The translations under genes and the position numbers were made by a program. DNA of 16,062 nt from an uncultured Candidatus Udaeobacter sp. (GTDB taxonomy: Bacteria; Verrucomicrobiota; Verrucomicrobiia; Chthoniobacterales; UBA10450), in contig CATPAV010000178.1 of assembly GCA_955652245.1 (NCBI GenBank), positions 1 through 16,062 on the forward strand. Reading direction: 5' to 3'. The notes under the pieces were generated by a model. It had not been told where the DNA came from, did not search any database, and saw nothing but the letters and a program-made list of their open reading frames with translations. Shown here in pieces: positions 7,235 to 13,757 of this stretch. Each line of letters starts with the position of its first letter. The stretch's first letter is position 1.

Positions 7235-7972
7235 TCATCTCGTGAAAATTAATTTCATGCCGGCGATCATCAGAACCGTCGCCAGCAAAAGCGAAATCGT
7301 GCGCACGGGGAAATGGCGACTGCCGAGACGAGAGCCAATCATGCCGCCGACAATCGCAGCCGCTGCAAGCAAAATGCCGAGCGAAGGAATCGAATGCTTT
7401 GCCGTAAAGTAGCCGGTCAGTCCGCCGATCGAGTTCACTAAAATGAACAACGCCGAAACAGCCGCGGCTTGGCGGATATGCGCCCATCGGCGAAACAGGA
7501 GCAGCGGCGTGAGAAAAATTCCTCCACCGGTCCCGGTTAGCCCGGAGAGGAATCCAATGCCTGCTCCGACTCCGATCGCCGTCGGACGCGAAGGTGGAAT
7601 CACGTGGCGCGGATCCGAACGGTGAAAAATCAACCGTACCGCTGAAAAGAGGAGCACCAAACCGATCAGACTTTTTAGAACAGACGCGGACGGTTGTAAG
7701 TAACCACCGAGATAAGCGGTTGGAACGGAAAGCAGCGCAAATGGCCAGAATAATTTCCAGCTAAAGTGGCCCGCTCGCCAAAATTGGAACGCGCCGATGG
7801 ACGCGACGAGAATGTTAAGCACCAAAGCGGTCGGTCGGATCGTGGTGGGGGCAAGTCCCCACAGCGTCATGATCGCGATGTAGCCCGATGCTCCCGCATG
7901 ACCGACCGAAGAATAGAGAAACGCAATCACCCCGACGGCCAGAAAAAGCGAGATGAGATGCGTGTAGTCCAT
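7235..7972 (-). CDS. TauE/SafE-family (DUF81) membrane permease
   Basis: Polytopic inner-membrane protein of 245 residues in the TauE/SafE (DUF81) anion exporter family, whose members export or import sulfite, sulfoacetate and related organosulfur or organic anions. About seven or eight hydrophobic helices are visible. The two internal pseudo-repeats carry the family's glycine motifs: SSVGHAGASGYIA at 21-33 and GLTGTGGGIFLTPLLL at 144-159. I chose the ATG at 7972, because the protein then begins with MDYTHLISLFLAVGVIAFLY, a normal first helix. The frame stays open 45 codons further, to 8107, but that stretch is charged, repeat-derived sequence. The leader is the REP-like element described separately. 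Substrate unknown; no sulfur-metabolism neighbours are present. Confidence 0.87.
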   Translation of the reverse strand: MDYTHLISLFLAVGVIAFLYSSVGHAGASGYIAIMTLWGLAPTTIRPTALVLNILVASIGAFQFWRAGHFSWKLFWPFALLSVPTAYLGGYLQPSASVLKSLIGLVLLFSAVRLIFHRSDPRHVIPPSRPTAIGVGAGIGFLSGLTGTGGGIFLTPLLLFRRWAHIRQAAAVSALFILVNSIGGLTGYFTAKHSIPSLGILLAAAAIVGGMIGSRLGSRHFPVRTISLLLATVLMIAGMKLIFTR

Positions 7973-8137
7973 TCTTTTGTCATGTCGAGCGGAGTCGAGA
8001 CACCTGTCATTGTCGACCAAAAAATGGTAAAAGATTGACTCGTTTGCTTCCCGCTCACTCGGCCTTCGGCCTTCCCGTCTATGTCGCGGTTTCCCGAGCC
8101 GCTCCATTCCTCGATTTCGGTCGGAATGACAAGAATC
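7971..8137. repeat. Inverted pair of REP-like sequences (BIME-like)
   Basis: Two related arms face each other. The left arm (7977-8002) begins TTGTCATGTCGAGCGGAGTC. The right arm (8107-8132), read on the minus strand, begins TTGTCATTCCGACCGAAATC. They share TTGTCAT and most following positions, and an ATTCTT outside each arm extends the match. Each arm is itself an imperfect palindrome (TGTCGA..TCGAGACA and TTCCTCGA..TCGGAA) with a one-base bulge, the architecture of REP sequences arranged as a pair. A small GGCC-TTC-GGCC hairpin lies at 8061-8071 between them. The element fills most of the divergent gap 7973-8208, and its left edge touches the TauE-like start codon. A MITE remnant is the alternative. 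Confidence 0.6.
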
Positions 8138-8208
8138 GGGGCTCGCGCGAGAATGTTTTCAAGGCCGATAGCTGTCATGCATTGCAAACGGCTTACGGAT
8201 AACTGGCG

Positions 8209-10458
8209 ATGAAAATAACCGAGACACGCGCCTCGAGCTCTCTGACAAGCCACTTCCGCTTTGGGATTCTCGCGCTAACGTGCTTAGTGACGCCGGACCG
8301 TATTCTCGCTGACCCCACGCCTGGAGTTTTAGAGCATACAAACCGGCTCGCCCGCGAAAAATCGCCATACCTCCTCCAGCACGCGCATAATCCGGTCGAT
8401 TGGTATCCGTGGGGCGAAGAGGCTTTTGCCAAAGCACGTCGCGAAAATAAACCGATCTTTCTCTCGGTCGGTTACTCGACCTGTCATTGGTGCCACGTCA
8501 TGGCACACGAGTCGTTCGAGAGCGAAGAAGTGGCGGCGATCATGAATCGCGAATTTGTGAATATCAAAGTCGATCGGGAGGAGCGGCCAGATGTCGATCG
8601 CGTTTACATGACGTTTGTGCAGGCAACCACGGGGGGCGGTGGCTGGCCAATGAGTGTCTGGTTGACGCCGGATTTAAAGCCATTCGTTGGCGGAACGTAT
8701 TTTCCACCGGAGGACCGATATGGTCAGCCCGGTTTCAAAAAAGTTCTCGAGCGGATCGCAGCTGCCTGGAAACAGGACCACGAGAAGATTGCTGGCCAAG
8801 GCACGAAAATCATCGAGGCCTTACGCGAAGCGCAAACTGTGAAATCGAGCGCTGCGGAAAAGATCGACCCAAAGATTCTGGACGCTGCTTATGAACAGTT
8901 TTCTGGTAGTTTTGACGTGCGTGATGGTGGATTTGGGAGCGCCCCCAAGTTCCCGCGCCCGGTTACGCTGAATTTCCTTTCCCGGTTTTACGCGCGCGAT
9001 CCATCATCCGAATCCGGCAAGCATGCGCTCGAAATGAATTTGTTCACGCTGCGCAAAATGGCGGCAGGCGGAATGCACGATCATCTCGGCGGCGGCTTCC
9101 ATCGTTATTCGGTCGATCGTTACTGGCACGTGCCGCACTTCGAAAAGATGCTTTACGATCAGGCGCAGCTCGCCGTCGCATATCTCGACGCATTCCAAAT
9201 CACGCAAGATCGACAATTCGAATCGGTCGCGCATGATGTTCTCGATTACGTCGCGCGTGATATGACTTCAAAGGAAGGCGGATTTTTTTCCGCGGAAGAC
9301 GCCGACAGCCTTTTCGAGCATGGAAAACCCGGGCACGGGGAAGGGGTGTTTTACGCTTGGACAAAAAAAGAAATTGACGCCGCGCTCGGCAACGCCGCTG
9401 AGGTTTTCGATTTTCACTACGGTGTGCAATCACACGGAAACGCGCCTGAAGGAAGCGATCCGCAGGATGAATTTCGCGGCAAAAATGTATTGATCGAGCG
9501 GCATACAATCGCCGAGGCTGCGCAGCATTTTCGGAAATCGGAAGACGCAGTTCATGATTTATTGAAACAAAGCCGAGAAAAACTTTTCGTGATCCGTAGC
9601 AAGCGGCCACGCCCGCATCTCGACGACAAAATTATCGCAGCGTGGAATGGCCTCATGATCTCGGCCTACGCGCGTGCGGCGCAGGTACTCGATGAACCGC
9701 GTTACTTGGAGAGCGCAAGGCAAGCCGCGAGCTTTGTTCGCGCACATCTCTGGGATGAGTCGAAGAAAACACTGTATCGCAGTTATCGCGGTGGACGCAG
9801 CGACGTGGAAGGGTTTGCCGACGATTACGCGTTCGTCATACAGGGGCTTCTCGATCTTTATGGAGCCTCCTTCGAGATCGAATGGTTAAAGTTCGCCATT
9901 GAATTGCAGGAGACTCAGGACCGCTTGTTTTTCGACGAGAAGAGCGGCGGTTATTTCAGCACAAGCGGCAAAGACAAGAACGTCGTCCTGAGGATGAAGG
10001 ACGATAACGACAGCGCAGAACCGGCCGCGAGCTCCGTGGCTGTGCTCAATCTTTTGCGTCTGGCGCAAATTCGCGGCGAAAAACAATGGCAGGAGCGCGC
10101 GGAAAAAACGATCGGGGCATTTCACCCTACGCTTTCACGATTTCCAAGTGCGATGCCGCAAATGCTGGTGGCGCTCGATTTCAGCTCAAGCAAGCCGCGA
10201 CAGATCGTGATTGCCGGAAAGAAAGACGCGCCGGAGACGAAAGCGTTGTTGGCGGAAGTGCATCGGCATTTTCTGCCAAAGACAATCATCCTCCTGGCGG
10301 ATGACGCTGACGGACAGAATTATCTCGTTGAAAAAGTCGAAGCGATCCGTGCCATCTCGATGGTTGACGGAAAACCAGCTGCTTACGTCTGCGAGAACTT
10401 CACCTGCAAAGCGCCGGTAACCGATTCAAATCAGCTTGCTGAACTGCTGGCACAGTAA
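8209..10458 (+). CDS. DUF255 thioredoxin-fold protein (YyaL/SPATA20 family), apparently exported
   Basis: Protein of 749 residues. The N-terminal DUF255 thioredoxin-like domain (about 45-205) has the very conserved opening NRLAREKSPYLLQHAHNPVDW at 45-65, the redox motif CHWCH with Cys92 and Cys95, and GGGGWPMSVWLTPDLKPFVGGTYFPP. The rest is the family's (alpha/alpha)6-barrel-like region (GGFGSAPKFPRP, GGGFHRYSVDRYWHVPHFEKMLYDQAQL, FFSAEDADS). The C-terminus keeps the conserved VCENFTCKAP. Family function is not well established. Most relatives begin directly at 'NRLA'. Here about 43 residues precede it, with a hydrophobic run (FGILALTCLV) and a possible ILA|DP cleavage site, suggesting a signal peptide. 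No alternative ATG would remove it before Met98. No Shine-Dalgarno is visible at 8209. Confidence 0.9.
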   Translation: MKITETRASSSLTSHFRFGILALTCLVTPDRILADPTPGVLEHTNRLAREKSPYLLQHAHNPVDWYPWGEEAFAKARRENKPIFLSVGYSTCHWCHVMAHESFESEEVAAIMNREFVNIKVDREERPDVDRVYMTFVQATTGGGGWPMSVWLTPDLKPFVGGTYFPPEDRYGQPGFKKVLERIAAAWKQDHEKIAGQGTKIIEALREAQTVKSSAAEKIDPKILDAAYEQFSGSFDVRDGGFGSAPKFPRPVTLNFLSRFYARDPSSESGKHALEMNLFTLRKMAAGGMHDHLGGGFHRYSVDRYWHVPHFEKMLYDQAQLAVAYLDAFQITQDRQFESVAHDVLDYVARDMTSKEGGFFSAEDADSLFEHGKPGHGEGVFYAWTKKEIDAALGNAAEVFDFHYGVQSHGNAPEGSDPQDEFRGKNVLIERHTIAEAAQHFRKSEDAVHDLLKQSREKLFVIRSKRPRPHLDDKIIAAWNGLMISAYARAAQVLDEPRYLESARQAASFVRAHLWDESKKTLYRSYRGGRSDVEGFADDYAFVIQGLLDLYGASFEIEWLKFAIELQETQDRLFFDEKSGGYFSTSGKDKNVVLRMKDDNDSAEPAASSVAVLNLLRLAQIRGEKQWQERAEKTIGAFHPTLSRFPSAMPQMLVALDFSSSKPRQIVIAGKKDAPETKALLAEVHRHFLPKTIILLADDADGQNYLVEKVEAIRAISMVDGKPAAYVCENFTCKAPVTDSNQLAELLAQ

Positions 10459-10473
10459 TTTAAGAGAAATCCA

Positions 10474-10493
10474 CCGCGGAATTGCCTTCGCGG
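10474..10493. terminator. Weak inverted repeat between convergent genes
   Basis: CCGCG and CGCGG (5-bp arms, 10-base loop) lie in the 48-bp gap between the DUF255 stop and the convergent anti-sigma-factor stop. The position fits a shared transcription end; the stem is short and lacks a T-run. Confidence 0.3.
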
Positions 10494-10506
10494 CCCGCCT
10501 ATGATC

Positions 10507-10908
10507 TCATTCTAGATTCTTGGTCAAGACTAGTTCGGTGCCGCAGCGCTTGAGGACGTAATCGATTTCGTCAAAGGCGTTGCGAATGAGATACAAACCT
10601 AGGCCGCCCGGCTTGATCATTTCGTGGGAGCGGCCCTTCATTTCATGCGGCCTGACCTGTTCACCATAATCGCGCAAACGCATGCGCACGCATGTGCGCG
10701 ATCCTTCGAGAGACAATGCGATCAGTTGATCGTCACGTAACCGGTAAGCGTAGCGAATAATGTTCGTGCATGCTTCATCCACGCCGAGCACCATGAGGAG
10801 CCGCTCTTTTTCTGAAAACGGATAGCCATTTAGAAATTCGCGAACGCAGTTGCGCATCAGGGCAAGGTTGCCGGTATGGCTGCTGAACTCGACGGTCTTT
10901 TTCTTCAT
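10507..10908 (-). CDS. RsbW/SpoIIAB-like ATP-binding anti-sigma regulator
   Basis: GHKL-fold (HATPase_c) serine kinase/anti-sigma regulator, 133 residues from the ATG at 10908, the normal size for the RsbW/SpoIIAB class. The ATP-site motifs are present: N-box VDEACTNIIRYAY at 43-55, D80-x-G82 in RLRDYGEQV, and the glycine motif KPGGLGLYLI at 99-108. Such proteins bind sigma or partner proteins and phosphorylate a STAS-domain antagonist. No STAS, sigma factor or PP2C gene is in the window, so this copy is an orphan whose partners lie elsewhere. The frame stays open up to 11109, with in-frame ATGs at 11040 and 11109, but that extension would overlap the divergent secreted-protein gene and has no family match by eye. 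I therefore prefer 10908; the residual start uncertainty is real. Confidence 0.85.
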   Translation of the reverse strand: MKKKTVEFSSHTGNLALMRNCVREFLNGYPFSEKERLLMVLGVDEACTNIIRYAYRLRDDQLIALSLEGSRTCVRMRLRDYGEQVRPHEMKGRSHEMIKPGGLGLYLIRNAFDEIDYVLKRCGTELVLTKNLE

Positions 10909-11038
10909 CGACTCAAAAGCAAGCTGAACAGACCTGCTACCTCTTTCAAGTCGGAAGCTAGAGAACGCTTGCAAGATCGACAACCGCTCTTGTTGAAAAC
11001 GCGTGGACAGTAGACGAAACCACTGTTCAATTTCGCCC
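10909..11038. promoter_or_regulatory. Divergent intergenic region, probable promoters
   Basis: If the anti-sigma gene starts at 10908, this 130-bp stretch separates two divergent genes and must carry both promoters. I see no clear -35/-10 pair or Shine-Dalgarno for either gene. The minus strand is open here in frame with the anti-sigma gene, so part of it could instead be an N-terminal extension. Confidence 0.35.
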
Positions 11039-11737
11039 ATGTGGAAATCGTTTGCCGCGTTCTTGCTTTTCGTCACGCCGGCGCTGGCGTTGGCGGAAGA
11101 GCAAGCCACCGCTTATGAAGCTTTGCGCGTGGTCGGCACGCAATTCGGCCGCGGCGCTCTCAATCATATTGTATCGATTACCGGTGTTGAAGGGAATCCG
11201 CAGCCGGAGAAGTGGAAAATCATGCTGGAGGACCCGAGCGCGCCGGGTCATGTGCGTGAAGTTGAGGTTGCTGATGGACGCATTGCTTCCGCACGCACAC
11301 CCTCGCGCTCAATCGCCGGTTCTACTGAAGGGGCAACAATTAACACTGCGCGCCTAAATCTCGATTCCAGCGGCGCGTATGCGGTAGCAAGTCATACAGC
11401 GGAAAAATCGCACACGCGTTTTGTGATCGCCAGTTACACCCTGCGCACGGATGAACACGGCGAGCCTATGTGGATTGTCACGCTCACAAACAAGTCGTCG
11501 CATCCGGTCGGCACGATTTACATCGGCGCGAGTCGCGGTACGGTCAGGCGCGCGGAAGGAATGTTTGCCGGTGCGAGCATGGAGGAGGTGGAAACCGACC
11601 GCGATCAAGGGGAAGGTGGGATCATTAGTACGGCCAAAGCGCGGATCAGAGGAGCTTTTCATCGGGCGCAGGATGAAGCGCGAGACATGTTCGAAAGAGT
11701 TCGACACTCGTTTACCGATTTCATTAATCGGGATTAG
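11039..11737 (+). CDS. Secreted protein of unknown family
   Basis: Protein of 232 residues that I do not recognise. From the ATG at 11039 it opens with a textbook signal peptide: MWK, a hydrophobic core SFAAFLLFVTPALAL, and a likely ALA|EE cleavage after residue 19, so the mature protein should be periplasmic or outside. Residues about 30-85 (VVGTQFGRGALNHIVSITG, then PEKWKIMLEDPSAPGHVREV and EVADGRIASAR) have the look of a small alpha/beta domain of PepSY-like type, which is only a guess. The C-terminal 40 residues form a charged, probably amphipathic helix (ARIRGAFHRAQDEARDMFER). An upstream in-frame ATG at 11003 would bury the signal peptide and is rejected. The gene lies 35 bp before the DUF5996 gene. 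Confidence 0.75.
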   Translation: MWKSFAAFLLFVTPALALAEEQATAYEALRVVGTQFGRGALNHIVSITGVEGNPQPEKWKIMLEDPSAPGHVREVEVADGRIASARTPSRSIAGSTEGATINTARLNLDSSGAYAVASHTAEKSHTRFVIASYTLRTDEHGEPMWIVTLTNKSSHPVGTIYIGASRGTVRRAEGMFAGASMEEVETDRDQGEGGIISTAKARIRGAFHRAQDEARDMFERVRHSFTDFINRD

Positions 11738-11772
11738 CGGAACAAGGGCCTACCAACGGACGAGCTTTGTCG

Positions 11773-12732
11773 ATGAGCATTAACAGTGATAGACGCGAGA
11801 AGTTTTGGCCACCTTTGCCTTTTGCGGAGTGGGAGGAAACGGCGGCAACGCTGCACATGTGGACACAAATCATCGGCAAGGTCCGTCTCACGCAAACCCC
11901 TTGGACTAATCACTCGTGGCACGTCACGCTCTACGTCACCGCGCGGGGCCTGACGACTTCGCCGATTCCGCACGGGCTTTACACCTTCGAGATCAATTTC
12001 GATTTTATCGATCAAGAACTGCGCATCGTAAAGAGCGACGGCGCGGAGCGCGTCTTAAAGTTGCGTCCGCAATCCGTGGCCGAATTTTACCATGAGGTGA
12101 TGAACGCGCTGGCTGCACTTGCGCTGCCAGTGACCATCAACACCACGCCGAACGAAATCCAGGATGCGATTCCGTTCGAGCGCGATGAAACACACCGCTC
12201 ATATGATCGCAATTACGCGAACCGATTCTGGCGTGTCCTCGTACAGGCCGATCGCGTGTTTAAGGATTTTCGCTCGCGTTTCTGCGGAAAATGCAGCCCG
12301 GTGCATTTTTTCTGGGGAAGTTTTGATCTCGCAGTCACGCGTTTTTCGGGTCGTCCGGCCCCGCCACATCCCGGCGGCGTTCCGCATCTTCCAGATGCGA
12401 TCACGCGCGAAGCTTATTCGCAGGAAGTGAGCAGTCTCGGCTTTTGGCCGGGGGGCGGCCCAATGCCGATGCCGGTATTTTATTCGTACGCATATCCGGA
12501 GCCAGCGGGGTTTACGCAGGCAAAAGTGCAACCGGATGCTGCATCTTACAACGCGCAGCTGCGCGAATTCATTTTACCTTACGATGCAGTGCGCACCGCC
12601 GATTCGCCAGATGATGTTCTGCTCGATTTTGCGCAAAGCGCTTACGACGCTGCATCAAAGCTCGGGAAATGGGACCGCGCAGCGCTGGAAGAAATTAAAC
12701 CTTCCTTGCATTCCGCACAACCGCACCTGTAA
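11773..12732 (+). CDS. DUF5996 family protein
   Basis: Soluble protein of 319 residues matching the DUF5996 family in my reading. It has FWPPLPFAEWEETAATLHMW near the N-terminus, PWTNHSWHVTLYVTARGLTT and GLYTFEINFDFIDQEL, and the characteristic CSPVHFFWGSFDLAVTRFSG and FWPGGGPMPMPVFYSYAYPE blocks. It is rich in Trp, Phe, His and Pro, with no signal peptide. No biochemical function is established for the family; the conserved His, Trp and Asp clusters suggest a ligand- or metal-binding enzyme (inference). The start is the ATG at 11773; an in-frame TTG two codons earlier (11767) is possible. The AraC-type regulator follows after only 10 bases, so the two are probably co-transcribed. Confidence 0.8.
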   Translation: MSINSDRREKFWPPLPFAEWEETAATLHMWTQIIGKVRLTQTPWTNHSWHVTLYVTARGLTTSPIPHGLYTFEINFDFIDQELRIVKSDGAERVLKLRPQSVAEFYHEVMNALAALALPVTINTTPNEIQDAIPFERDETHRSYDRNYANRFWRVLVQADRVFKDFRSRFCGKCSPVHFFWGSFDLAVTRFSGRPAPPHPGGVPHLPDAITREAYSQEVSSLGFWPGGGPMPMPVFYSYAYPEPAGFTQAKVQPDAASYNAQLREFILPYDAVRTADSPDDVLLDFAQSAYDAASKLGKWDRAALEEIKPSLHSAQPHL

Positions 12733-12742
12733 ATTACACGCC

Positions 12743-13687
12743 ATGGTCTCGAATGACGTGGTGCATGCCGAACAAGGCGCTTGGGAAGGTCTCGCCCCCG
12801 GATGGCGTCAACTTTACGGAGATTTCAATCGGCTTGGGGTAAGTATCGAGTGGCATGATTTTAGAACGGACCGCCCGCTCGACTGGGGCCGCAGTTTTCA
12901 CCCGCGCAGCCTGGAGTTTTGTTTAAATCTCGACGGCTGCGGAGCGGTAGGAGCAGAGGGTCAGGCTCGGAGCGATTATATCCCGGGTAAGTCCGGCTAT
13001 TATGCTGTTGCGGATGAGCCCCTGCCGGCATCGCGTCAAGCACATGATCATCACCAATTCGTGACGCTCGAATTTTCGAGAAATCATTTACAAAAGCAAT
13101 TCGTGCAGAACGAAGCCGATCTGGAACCGGAGATTCGTCGGGTGATCTTTGGCGGGAAGAATGAGAGCGTAGTCGCACCCGCGCGTCCGATGTCGATCCA
13201 ACAACGCAGTGTGGTCGCGAGTCTTGCTGAACCGCCGGTCGCAAAAGCGGCGCAGATTCTCTGGTATCAAAGCAAAGCGCTTGAGCTGATGGCACATTTT
13301 CTTTTTGCGCCCAAGGATCCTGAATTTTTCTGTATGCGGCAAAAACGGGTGGCGCGTGAGCGGGTCGAGCGAACCAAGGAACTCCTAAAGCGTGATCTGG
13401 CAAATCCGCCAACGCTCGAAATGCTAGGCCAGGAAGTCGGCTGCAGCCCATTTTATCTCAGCCGGATTTTTTCACGCGAGGTCGGTCTTACCATTCCCCA
13501 GTATTTGCGCAATTTAAGAATGGAGCGCGCGGCCGAGTTGTTGCGCGCCGGCCGCTACAACGTGACCGAAGCCGCGACTGAAGTGGGATATTCGAGTCTC
13601 AGTCATTTCAGCAAGGCGTTTTGCGAAACGATCGGGTGCTGCCCGGTACTTTATCCCGCGGCGAAAAACGTCATTCTCGATCGCTGA
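12743..13687 (+). CDS. AraC-family transcriptional regulator
   Basis: DNA-binding regulator of 314 residues. The C-terminal AraC/XylS domain spans about 205-306 with both helix-turn-helix units: LEMLGQEVGCSPFYLSRIFSREVG (about 225-248) and VTEAATEVGYSSLSHFSKAFCE (about 274-295), followed by the usual I/G-x-x-P-x-x-Y end (IGCCPVLYP). The N-terminal 200 residues form a sensor region of cupin-like length (SLEFCLNLDGCGAVG, SGYYAVADEP) whose ligand cannot be told. The frame is open 69 codons further upstream inside the DUF5996 gene, but that stretch is an out-of-frame shadow. The ATG at 12743, 10 bases after the DUF5996 stop, is the natural start. No Shine-Dalgarno. Likely targets are its own operon or the adjacent purH promoter (inference). 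Confidence 0.88.
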   Translation: MVSNDVVHAEQGAWEGLAPGWRQLYGDFNRLGVSIEWHDFRTDRPLDWGRSFHPRSLEFCLNLDGCGAVGAEGQARSDYIPGKSGYYAVADEPLPASRQAHDHHQFVTLEFSRNHLQKQFVQNEADLEPEIRRVIFGGKNESVVAPARPMSIQQRSVVASLAEPPVAKAAQILWYQSKALELMAHFLFAPKDPEFFCMRQKRVARERVERTKELLKRDLANPPTLEMLGQEVGCSPFYLSRIFSREVGLTIPQYLRNLRMERAAELLRAGRYNVTEAATEVGYSSLSHFSKAFCETIGCCPVLYPAAKNVILDR

Positions 13688-13704
13688 TGCGATCGCGGTA
13701 AATC

Positions 13705-13745
13705 GTTACATCGTTACACCGTTGTAACCTTGTAACTTTTGTAAC
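13705..13745. repeat. Array of GTTACA / TGTAAC motifs before purH
   Basis: Two GTTACA copies (13705-13710, 13713-13718) are followed by three copies of the reverse complement TGTAAC (13723-13728, 13731-13736, 13740-13745), with starts 8, 10, 8 and 9 bases apart. The inner pair can fold as a 6-bp stem with a CCGT loop. The array occupies most of the 70-bp gap between the AraC-type regulator and purH. It may be an operator cluster, a transcript hairpin or a degenerate microsatellite. Confidence 0.6.
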
Positions 13746-13757
13746 CCTTTAACTCCA

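Noticed and set aside
6936..7487. 183-residue minus-strand open frame
   Set aside because: Shadow of the DUF309 and TauE-like genes in a non-coding frame; no recognisable motif.
7973..8107. 45-codon N-terminal extension of the TauE-like protein
   Set aside because: The translation is charged, low in hydrophobicity and derived from the REP-like element; the protein from 7972 begins with a proper first membrane helix.
12536..12742. 69-codon upstream extension of the AraC-type frame
   Set aside because: It lies out of frame within the DUF5996 coding sequence, its translation has no family resemblance, and the ATG at 12743 gives a normal regulator length.
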